From NCBI RefSeq assembly GCF_027172205.1, contig NC_070605.1:21649804-21713803 (forward strand): a stretch of 64,000 nucleotides of DNA, in the 5' to 3' direction. The notes under the pieces were generated by a model that did not search any database, had not been told where the DNA came from, and worked only from the letters and a program-made list of their open reading frames with translations. The translations under genes and the position numbers were made by a program. Of the stretch, positions 43,161 through 55,100 are shown one piece after another (within the stretch, counting starts at the first letter, position 1; every line of letters begins with the position of its first letter). This DNA is from Podarcis raffonei. Its lineage: Eukaryota; Chordata; Lepidosauria; Squamata; Lacertidae.

Positions 43161-46100
43161 CTATGATGCTTGGCGAACCTTTTGCCACTCCACAAATTCA
43201 TCAAGAAGAACAGGCCCTGCAGAAGAAATAATGCCAGTTATAACATGTTGTGTTTTAGTTGAATCATAACAAAGACAGAAGAAATTACCGTAAGTCTTAA
43301 ATCATCTTAACATGTAGCTCTAGCTCAGGAGTGGCTAACCTGTTTCAATCATCCCTGAGGGCCACATCTCTTTTTTTTTTAATAATTTTTATTCATTTTC
43401 CAAACAAATTTTATACAATCAACAAATTATTTTGCACTCATTCTTCAATTTTTGACTTCCCTCAGTTTCTCTGTCAATCTATTTGTTGACGCATTTCTAA
43501 ACATGATATTGCCTTTCCCAACTCCTTTTCCTCTTACTCTCTTTTTTGCAATATTTCTTACTATCTCACAGAGTCTCTTCAAAACCAACAAGCGTTGTCT
43601 GTACATCACCTATATTTTTCAGATATTCTGTAAATTTCCCCCAGTCCTCAATAAACTTTTGGTCTTTCTGATATCGAATCTTCCCAGTCAATTTGTCCAA
43701 TTCTGCATATTCAGTCAATTTCCTTCTCCATTCTTCCACTGTTGGAATTTCTTCCTGTTTCCATCTTTGGGCCAGAAGTATCCTTGCGGCACTCTCAGCA
43801 GTGGGGAGGTTAATGTATGTGTGCACATATTACACGACTCTCACGTATGCAGCACCCACATTCGCTAGGCATATAGGTAAAGGGTAAAGGGATCCCTGAC
43901 CATTAGGTCCAGTCGTGGCCGACTCTGGGGGTGCGGCGCTCACCTCGCTTTATTGGCCGAGGGAGCCAGCGTACAGCTTCCAGGTCATGTGGCCAGCATG
44001 ACTAAACTGCTTCTGGCAAACCAGAGCAGCACACAAAAACGCGTTTACCTTCCCGCTGGAGCGGTACCTATTTATCTACTTGCACTTTGACATGCTTTCA
44101 AACTGCTAGGTTGGCAGGAGCAGGGACCAAGCAGCGGGAGCTCACCCCGTTGCGGGGATTTGAACCAACCGACCTTCTGATCAGCAAGTCCTAGGCTCTG
44201 TGGTTTAACCCACAGCGCCACCTGCGTCCCTATATATAGGGACATAGGCATATACCACCTCACATAAACTCACACATACACTCTCACACAAATATGCAGA
44301 GATGCATGTTACACATACAGCACTTCCAGCCTTACCCATTCCATTGCGGCTGGAGTGGGAGAAAATCCTGCCTTTCATTTGCACAGAAGGATCAAAGTAA
44401 AAGGCAGCATTCCCACTCACCTGCTCTCCAGCGGTAGGTTGGGGGGAGGATCCTGCTCTTTAAAGGGGAAGCAGGGGACATTCCCTTAGCACTGCTTGGT
44501 GCTTACACTGGGGGTAAAAGATTCCTCTGCCTGATCTTCAGAGAGGATAACTCTGCCTATTTAGAGAGGGTCTCCAAAGAAAAGGCAGAGGGATTTTTAT
44601 TTCCTGATTTCAGTGCCTGAGATTGAGAGATAAATCTGCAGGGATTAAAGTATCACTTAGAGTATTTTAATTGAAATGGGAATACTCACATGCCCCATCT
44701 TCATCATAGTTGCTAAGATCTGCATGGACAGTTCTGCTGAATTCTAACACATTGTACCACTGATCTTTGTTAATTACTCTGTATTTTGACTGCTGCAGAA
44801 AAATAAGACATCAGGTCTCAGCCCGCCATTATAGAATAATGTGTTCAGTTTTCTTTGCACAAGCCAAGTTATTACAGTAGCTGAGGAAATGTTTGAGGAA
44901 GAAGCAGGTGTGGGGTGGCAGAGCCGCCTTGAAGATTTATTGCCTGGGAATGGGGAGTAATGTTGTGCAAGGCTCAAAGGAAGGCATGCAAACATGGAAA
45001 AGGGCAGCTGGTAGCAAATGACATGATGTGGAGCAGAAAGGCAATGGGATTGATATGCATAAGGACCAGGAGCTGAAGTTGATATAGAAAGCACAGGAAG
45101 TTCCAACATTTTTTTAATAGCAAAATAATATGGCCTGGAATAAATTTGTTAGTAGTTGCTTGCCAGCATCCAAAAGGCAAGCTGATATTGTTTACTCTGA
45201 CAGCAGAGCTAAAGGAGGCAGAAACCCACCTAAGGGCTGCCTTATCCACAAGACCCACCTAGTGGTGATGCCATGCAAATCTAATTCTGCTTGTCCACTC
45301 TAAAGTAGTGCCAACAATCATAAAATATTTTGTTTCTAGGGGTTTGAAACATATGTAGGAACCCAAACATTTCTTGTGAAATATGAAGGTAGGGTGGACA
45401 TAACCACTCAGCAGATGAAATTTGGTTGATGGTCAGTATAGAAATGGAACTAAGGAACTGAGTGCGTATAGAAATAGAGGCACTCTCTCCCATTCCAAAA
45501 GCAAAGAGGAAATGAAAAAAGGCTTAAACTGCTTCACTGGATTGCCTATAGTGAGACCAAGAAGGTACACATTCATAAACTGGAGATCAGCTGAGATTTT
45601 GTTTCTATTGTTATATGTGGTGTTTTTGTAGACCTATTCACAAGGCAAATCAAAATATGCAACACCTTTTATTTTTTTAAATGTGTGCTTACCTCCAAGT
45701 ATTGGTAAAATACTGAAAACAGAGGCCACGTTCTTCCAAGTAGAAGAGCTAACATAGATTTTGCAGTGTCAATATCCAGACTTCTCTGGTCTTTATCCTA
45801 AAGAGATTTTTAAAAAGGCAGCACTCAGATATAAATGGCAAGTTCCTTCCATGTTTTTATAAGGAGAAGATGCACTTACCCTTGCAAAATCGAAGGCATA
45901 TCTGTAGATATTCTTAAATGTTGAAATATCATTCAGTTGCGAGCGCAAAAAATCAAATTTACTCTGCAGCTTTTCTGTGCAGTCACATCTTAAAATAAAA
46001 GATTAAAAAATTACATGCCAAACATTCTTTTTTGGGAGGGAGGGGAGACAGAAGTAAATAAAATATACTTTTTCAACGCACGCTTTTAACAAAATAGTAG

Positions 46101-49100
46101 AAAAGCATTTAAACTACCAGGATTAGGGCTGTTTCTACAGAGAATATACAAATAGAGGTTCAAAGGACATTCTCAGAACAAGGAATACTGGAAGGTTGTA
46201 CCCTGTCTACCCTGTCTGGCCTCACTGACCAGTGAAGAAATAGCTGCAGTGAGCTTGCTTCCCTCTTGGCTGCCAAAAAGATGCCTGCTCTAACCACCAA
46301 TTGACCTGGGACTTTAGTGGGGAGGACATTATTACTCTCGTTCAGTTTTCCTCAACATGGTGCTCTTCATTTGTTTTGGACTATAACTCCTATCGGGACG
46401 CGGGTGGTGCTGTGGGTTAAACCACAGAGCCTAGGACTTGCCGATCAGAAGGTCGGCAGTTCGAATCCCCGTGATGGGGTGAGCTCCCGTTGCTCGGTCC
46501 CTGTTCCTGCCAACCTAGCAGTTCGAAAGCACATCAAAGTGCAAGTAGATAAATAGGTACCGCTCTGGCGGGAAGGTAAACGGTGTTTCCGTGCGCTGCT
46601 CTGGTTCGCCAGAAGCGGCTTAGTCATGCTGGCCACATGACCCGGAAGCTGTCTGCGGACAAACGCCAGCTCCCTCGGCCAATAAAGTGAGATGAGCGCC
46701 GCAACCCCAGAATCGGCCACGACTGGACTTAATGGTCAGGAGTCCCTTTACCTTATAACTTCTATCAGTCCCAGCCAGATAAAATAGGAGAAATATTCTT
46801 ATGCATCAAACAGCCTGCAAGTTGATTTTTCTTACAACTGTATAAATCACACAGCAATAATTCATAGAAGTACTTGCTTTTCTGATATTTTTTTAAAAGT
46901 AGAGTTCAACACAAAGTTCAGTGGTCTTTAAGTTAGGAGCACCAGAAAGTGACAGGACCTTTCCAGGTCAAAGCCAAAAGCCCTCTTGATAATAGTGCCC
47001 AACATTCCATCTGTCGTGCTCTTTGCTAAGGTTCTGTAGAATAAGTTTGCACTTTCAGCCATGCATGAAGATGATTTCAAATATAAAAAGCTTACTGTAA
47101 TGAGGTCATCCCCTTTAACCATTCTTCCTTTGTAAAAAATCCCATGCTTTCAGCCTCCAGTTTCCAGGCTAAAACTAGCATAATAATCTGTATGGGAATG
47201 GGAAAAGGGAGAAATTAGAATTCAAGCTATCTGATGGACTGCCTGCACCTGTTTCTGCCTGCTGCACATGGAGATCTATAATGGAGGCCCTCCTCATGTG
47301 TTCATTTCCTACATCAACAAGGTTGGGCACCATGAGGGAGAGAGCCTTTTCCATGGTTGTTCCATGGTTTTGGAGCTTCCTGCCAGCAGATCTATGGCAG
47401 GCTCCTATGCTTCAAGCCTTTTGGAAGGTCCTAATGACATACCTCTCCTGACAGGCATGCTGTTCTGTCCCGCAGGTACTAATGTAGACCAATCAGGACA
47501 GAAATATATCTATGATGGTTGTTTCGCATCCTAACTATTTTTTGCTATTGATTTTATTGTCTGACTGACTGGTTGTTCTGGGGGGGGGGATTCTTATAGT
47601 TTTATGTTTGTTGTACTGATATTTTGTAATTTTTATGTAAGTAGCTTCAGACCAACATCTGGAATGATGCTCCAATAATAATTTAATAACATACGTTTAC
47701 ATTAAAAACACTATCTATTTAACACCTAGTTTATTTTCTCTGAACAGCAATACTAATCCACAAGGATTCAAAATGAAGATGTGATTTAAAATTAGCTCAA
47801 CTGTAGAAGACTTTCCCCCTTAAGTTCTGTGGCGTTATCTTGGCAAAGACGTAACCAAACCTGTGTTTGTAGAGGTAATGCAAAACCATTTTGTTAGGTA
47901 GTTATTGCAATATATAGTTTCATATGTAAGAAAATGAACCAATTGCTATTCTTGAGTTTTCTGATACGAAGTAACCGTTAACTAAAGGTGTACTTATTGT
48001 AATGTCAGGTCTCAATATTTCTGGTCATCACGGCAACTGTGCCGCTGCCTTGTGAACAAGGAGACAGGTGACCAGACTTCTTGTAAAATTTGAAGCTGTG
48101 GTGGGGTGTGCAAATACAGTATATATCAGCCTAGCAGTTACGGGGTGATCCAAGATTGCGAGGTAAACTGGGGTTGTTTGGCTGCTTCACTGAGGAGCTG
48201 TCTGGTGTAACACTCCTCTGAGCACCCAAGCTGGTCTGCTCCTTCCTGGCTTTTCCTATAGGAAAGGCTGGTAGAAGGCTGGCTTGGCTGTAGATGCATG
48301 GAGGCACTCAACTAACAACAGACTCCTCACCTTCCTCTCGTACAGAAAGGGTGGTGGGGAGGATTTATTGAAATGGAAGGGGAGAGAAATCTGGTGACCA
48401 CAATCTCTGGTTTGGATACCAAGGCCAGCTAAAATTACAGACCCCCTAGATATTGTTATTTATTAAACAACCATTTCTATTAAGAATTTGGTGTGTTCAG
48501 TACATATATATATAGAGAAAGTTATAAATATTTTTGGTCTACTTCGATATTTTGTAGCTGCTTGCACAGCTACTGTGAGTCACTCTAAACATCATTTTAT
48601 GGAAAGGCAGTATAGAAATCTGATGAAGAGGCATGTGTATTGGAGAACTGGTGAATGGGGAGCGTTTAAGCACATCAATTTCCACCAGTAAAATTAATGC
48701 ACAATGCAAGTGAAGAAGACGTTTGTTGGGGGGGAGGAGGAAGACTTGAAAATCTGAGTCTAACGATTTGCAGGAAATAGCATATTGGTCTTTAGGGACA
48801 AGACTTACATTTTCAGGTTCAACGCCAATGTCCTCACAGAATTTCTCCATTCCTTCTGGCCCTACCACTTCATCATCACCTTCAAAACAAAAGAAATCAA
48901 GCTAACACATGCCATACAAATATCATACTAGTCTTACTTCTGATCAGACAAAATGCTCGGCAGCACATCCATATTTGGATTGGCTCAGAGATATTAACAG
49001 ACACAGGAAGGGTCAAGCACTCCCTGCCTTTGTGCCAGTTATCTACTATAAATTGTCCCTAACCCAGTTGTTCAGACACCTGGGGTCCCTGGACCTAGAA

Positions 49101-52100
49101 CAATGCCACTGAACACACAGCTGCAAATGTCACAAGACCAATTTAAGTAATACATTGTTGGATATATTTGGTTTAGGACTACTATCCTGAACCAAGAGTC
49201 CTAACTGAGAAGCATGTCCTCCAGTTCATCAACTCAGTTCACTGTGTGTTTGGAGTGAGATAGCCAAATTTCAACCACCTCAGTATGCCTGAGGGAATGT
49301 CATGCCACTGTTTACAGTTCTGAACAAACAGAGGCAATTATTCAAGGGACTCTCTTCAATGCTTTCAGTTCAGCCTCAGATTAACCCCTTTTCTGTGAAA
49401 GCACAGAGGTTTAAACAAGCTAAGTAGTTAGCGCAGCGTATCTGATTACACAAAACAGGCTCTCATTCACTTACATACAAAGACACATTAAAACATAATT
49501 CTGCAGTTTGGAGCGAGATATAATCATCCCAAACTGGTGTTCTTCTCAAGAGGCTCCAAATTCTTGATGCTTCAGTATTTCCTTAAGGGTCAGTAGATGT
49601 TTATGAGTGAAACAAAAACAAAGCCTGAGATAAGAATGGCCTTTTACTGTTGACTGACAAGTGCCAGCAGTGAACCTCATGGACTTTTGGGTAGAAGGGA
49701 CAGGCAAACAATGTTAAGGTAAGCAATCATTCCTTCAGTAACTGTTTGCAAGGCTGTCTTGCAAGCTTTAAGTGGTTTTAAAAAATTGGACACTGTAGAC
49801 AAATGCCCCCCACCCTATTTTGCTTAAGTACGTGTAAGTGAAATACCGTATTTTTCACTCTATAAGACGCACCAGACCATAAGACAAAACCCATAGTTTT
49901 CGGAGGAGGAAAACAAGAAAAAAAATATTCTGAATCCCAGAAGCCAGAACAGCAAGAGGGATCGCTGCGCAGTGAAAACAGTGATCCCTCTTGCTGTTCT
50001 GGCTTCTGGGATAGCTGCACAGCCTGCATTCGCTCCATAAGACGCACACGAGGGGAAAAGTGAGTCTTATAGACCAAAAAATACGTAGTTATGGATGGGG
50101 GTGGAGTCGGGTAATGCCTCAACAAATGAAACGAATTTGTAAAAATGTTACATGGGGAAAAAAATACAAGGCATTACACTTACACTGTAAAACAAGAAAA
50201 CCCTTAATAAAATATAGTTATGGATTGCACCACAGTGATCCACTTCAAAGATCCACAAAAAAACAACAACAAAAAACGTAGTTATTTTGAGGAGGAAGGA
50301 AACAGCTATTAATTATTACTAAATAAGCGAAGCAAAAACTAGAATTTAGAAATGTACCAGCTTCATACCTGCATATTCATAAAACCAAGCCAGGCACTTC
50401 TTGCTTGAAAAATGCTCCTCCCCACTTATCACTTTACTAGAAGCTTGAGACCTGCAGTAGCTTATGAAGACATAAGAAAAACCTACAGTAAATATCACTT
50501 CTTGGGAAAATTCCCAATAGCAAGTTATTAAAAACAGGCACACTTTTTTAAAAAAAAAAAACCACCACCACCCCAAAGTATACCTAAAATGAATGTGTAC
50601 TGTTTGATCATGACTTGCTGATTTTTAAAAGTTTCAGAGTATTTACAGTTTCAGAATGTCAGATTGAGAGTATTCCTTGCTTCTTCCTCTTTAAGTAAAC
50701 ATGTAAGTATTCCACATTACAAAGTAAAAAAACAGCAATACAATGCAGGCTGCTCAAAGATTCCAGCTGCATTCCTACCCCGCTGCAGAGTCTGGCTTGT
50801 CATGTCATCAAAACTCAGGCTCAGGGTTTGTTTCTCTCCAACTAAACCATGAACAAGAACAAACCTTGGTTAAATGCTTGCTTGGAGAGAAATCACAAGC
50901 TGGGGTTTGGATGACACGACAAGCCAACCTCTGGCTTATTTTGTTTGTGGTGTGGCAGCAGCAGGAGCAACATGGGAACTTTTGAACAGTGTGCACCCAA
51001 CATGCTGCTCATTCACATTAAACCAGTTTGTTTTAAACTACGGTTTTAGGCAGCACACAAACTGGGCCACTATATGTTTGAAATCAGAAATAATTTAGGT
51101 CCTCACAAAGTGCACTTAATAGTTAAAATAACTAAGTATCTTAGAAAACTTGGAGAACTGCTCTGCCATTCAGATACACCGCTGAGCAAAGGAGCTCTGG
51201 ATTTGGAAGTAACCATAACTGAGGCAGATCTTGATGTGCAACTCCTCTAGGCAAACTACTGGATGTGCCTTCTGAAGCATATGGGGATCTGCATCCCTAT
51301 CATGGCCGCTAACTGTTATGAACAACATTGCTTGCAAGTACAGGCACTAATACTAGTTAGTTGTAGAACAAAGGATAAACAAAATGATCCATGGGAAATC
51401 GAGGAAAAAGCTCTGCCCTCGGACAAGCATTTTCTATTACTTTCTGACCTGACAGTAGCAGTGATCATAGATGTAAATTAATGTTGATGGACTATATTCT
51501 CAGAAATCGCTAAAATTAAACTCTCTGCTGTTCTGAACCTAGCCTATTTGACATAATGAAGTTCTTTGGCCACGGAAATGGACTGGCTACTTACTAGAAC
51601 CTCAAACTGTGTGAAATCTGTTACAACCTGAAGGGGACTCTAGCTTTTGCTATCCATTCACTCAGGAAAGCAAGTTACTTGTTTCATTTGGTGGTAGACT
51701 GGCAACTGAATGAGTTCAGGATGATTTTATATCTCTGTCTTTATATTATGTTATGGTGCCTTGAGTGCTGTTTTTAATGTTTCAAGTTTTTTGTAGGCAG
51801 CTTGAAACCTTATCTAAAAGGCAGGGAACAGAATAAAATTGTTATAATGTTTTCATCTTAATTACCGTATTTTTCGCCCTATAGGACGCACTTTTCCCCC
51901 TCCAAAAATGAAGGGGAAATCTGGGTGCGTCCTATGGGGTGAATGCAGGCTTTCGCTGAAGCTTGGAGAGCGAAGAAGCTTGGAGTGCGCACCGACCCCT
52001 CTCTCTCTACAGGCTTCAGTAAGACATCCGCAGCCTAGGCAGCCCTGCGGGAGTTCCCACAGGACTGTCTAGGGTGCGGATAGCAGCCTGCTTCCCGGAG

Positions 52101-55100
52101 TGTCAGGCGCCCTGAAAGCAGAGCACCCGGCACTTCGGGAACACACCCGCAGCCTAGGCAGCCCTGCGGGAGTTCCCGCAGGGCTCCCCACGCTGCAGAT
52201 AGCAGCCTGCTGCCCGGCGGGCGGGGTGCCCTGAAGCAGAGCGCCCCGCGTGCCGGACAGACATCCGCAGCGTGGGGAGCCCTGCAGGAGTTCCCCGCAG
52301 GGCTCCCCACGCTGCAAATAGCAGCCTGCCGTCCGGCGGGTCGCCCTAAAGCAGAGCACCCCGCGCGCCGGACAGACATTCGCAGCGTGGGGAGCCCTGC
52401 AGGAGTTCCCCGCAGGGCTCCCCATGCTGCAGATAGCAGCCTGCCGCCCGGTGGGCGGGGCGCCCTGAAGCAGAGCGCCCCACGTGCTGGACAGACATCC
52501 GCAGCGTAGGGAGCCCTGCAGGAGTTCCCCGCAGGACTCCCCACACTGCAGATAGCAGCCTGCCGCCCGGTGCGCGGGGCACCCTGAAGCAGAGCGCCCC
52601 GCGTGCTGGACAGACATCCGCAGTGTGGGGAGCCCTGCAGGAGTTCCCCACAGGGCTCCCCACGCTGCAGATAGCAGCCTGCTGCCCGGCGCGTGGGGCA
52701 CCCTGAAGCAGAGCGCCCCTCGCGCCGGGCAGACATCGGCCAGCCCCACAAGCTCGGGGGACAGCAGGGAGGCGCAGCGCCGCCATCCCGCTGTTCCTCA
52801 ACCTGGTTCGGTTTCCCCGACCAGCTTTTGGGGGGGAAATAAAAGAAAAAATTTTTTCCTTTATTTCCCCCCCCCCAAAAAAAAACTAGGTGCGTCCTAT
52901 GGGACGGAGCATCCTATGGGACGAAAAATACGGTATGTTACCTTGACTGTATGCCCTACTAAATGCAAAGGGACTTATTTTCCAGTTTTCAGGCTTAGAA
53001 ACACATGTCTTCTCAACTGTACACGGCAGCTAAGAGTCAATGGTTTTTACATGTCATGTAATAATGGTATCTGTGACTAGCAGTTTCATCTGAAAACAAA
53101 GTTTCAGGTTTAACTGAAAGTCTGAATCCCAGGTGCCGCTGAACACTCATACCCCATGAAGTGAGTATTTTAATGCAAGTCATAACAGTGCTGCACTTCA
53201 CTCAACTGTTGCTGCTAACAAGCACTTGACAATTTGATGTTTAAAGTGAAGCATCTAATCCATTCTGTTCCTGAATACATAATTAAACATAGCTTCAAGT
53301 AAAGAAAAGCAAAGTGCAAGAATTTACTATTCATGGTGTTGCCAATTTTGTGCATATGATATCTGCAGAGATGCCTTTAGAATCATGTTGACTTCTGCGT
53401 ATGACAAATGGCAACCTGGGTAACTGGATTGTCAGAAACTCATCCTCTAGCAGCCAACACATATGCAGCTAAAGCTGCCCCAAATTGCTTTACTATTTGC
53501 CTCTGCCTCCACTTTCCTCCTGCTCCTCTGTTAGTATCCCTCATGTTAAATGTCAGATGGTAAGCTCCTCTGGGAAAGGCTTGCTTTATTGTACTCTAAA
53601 ATGCTGTGGACACTGAAAGCACTATATAAATTTTTCTCTGATGCAGCCACTGCTCACTCCATTCATTGCCAATTTTCTCCTTCCTCTTATTTAAGAAATC
53701 TGTCCTGCTGCAAGCTAGAAGGGAAGACAGACGACAGAACGTGAAGGGGATGGGCTGAATCTATATTCTGAGCTGGGGGGCAGGCAAGAGATGAAGGTTG
53801 CAACCTGGCTATCCCAAATGTATTTCAATGCATCATCCAAAATATTTCTGCTATCTGGAATGTGGCAAGATTTTTGAGTGACACTATGAAATTACGTCAC
53901 CATAGATCCTAAGAGCCATCTTCGTACCTCATGATGTTTGGACAGTTTTGTCCTAAAGTATCTCCTACCATGTTTCATCAACTGTGTTGTGTTCTGATCC
54001 ATGCATATAATGCACTTTTTATGCCAATAAAGGAGATTGGTTGAATATTTCTGCCACTGCTTCCATCTGCAATACCAGCATATTTGATTATATTACATTG
54101 GTGCATATTTAGTAAAAAAAACCAACTGCTTCCAGGATATTAAAATCCAATAGTCTGAATGTAGAACAATGGTGTAACTTGCACATAGCAGCAGATACTG
54201 ATTTGTGCAAGCATTTGGCTATATGTGTAGTAAGAAATCTAATGGCAAGTATCTCTTTGTAGGTAACACAGGTTCTTACCACACATAAAACAAAACATGC
54301 TTTTCCAATGTGTAGGACATGGCCCTGAGAAACTCATGGCCTAACACCCAGACAGACTTTATACTAGATATATGAGAATATCTAGAGTTTGGTAGCATAA
54401 GCAGAATTATTACCCTAATTTATGGAACAAATAGTTGTTCTTTGTCTGACATAAAAGCCACTAAATCAAGGTTTCTCAGAGCAGTGCAAAATACAGTACA
54501 GGTTGATGGGGTGGTGCAGGGAGGGGAGGGTTGTTCATGTGCCTTCCCAGAACTGAGTGTCATTGCTAGTTCCTGAGAGGAAGAGGCCTAGGGAGCTCAG
54601 CATGCTGTGAAGCCAATCCAATGCTCCTGCAAGCATACCCACCCTGTGCTGTGCTTCCCACTCATCTCAGGGACCAGCAGCAATCATTGGTGTTGGGAAG
54701 GCACATGACCAACACTGTTCTGCCCTGTCCATGTTGCCCAACTGACTGCTACTGTTCAAATAAGAGTAGCATGCAAAATAAGGTAGCAATGAAAGGTTGC
54801 ATTAAGCGCTTCCTTGGAGGTCACATATACACCATAATTTCAGAGCACTTGTATACTACTTCAGCAGTAATGGAGAATCCTGGGAAGTGCAGCTTGTTAA
54901 GGGTGCTGAGAAGTAACTCTGGAGGATAATTTGAAGAACTGTTTCCCTGAATCTTAGTTTACATTAGAGAAAGCGGTTGAGATATATAATAGAGATGGGT
55001 GAGACCTTGGTATAGATGCTATGGTGGAAGCCAAATGGGAGATCTTTGGAAGTCAGACTGCGCTCCTGCAGTGGTGGTTGCATCTTTCTGTTGTATAGAA

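Noticed and set aside
52023-52740. Regularly spaced repeats resembling a CRISPR array
   Set aside because: Units are contiguous, with no unique spacers, in a vertebrate intron.
52035-52751. Open frames of 238 and 226 codons on the minus strand, Cys/Gly/Ala-rich
   Set aside because: They are the ~118-bp tandem units read in several frames; neither splice sites nor domain support exists.
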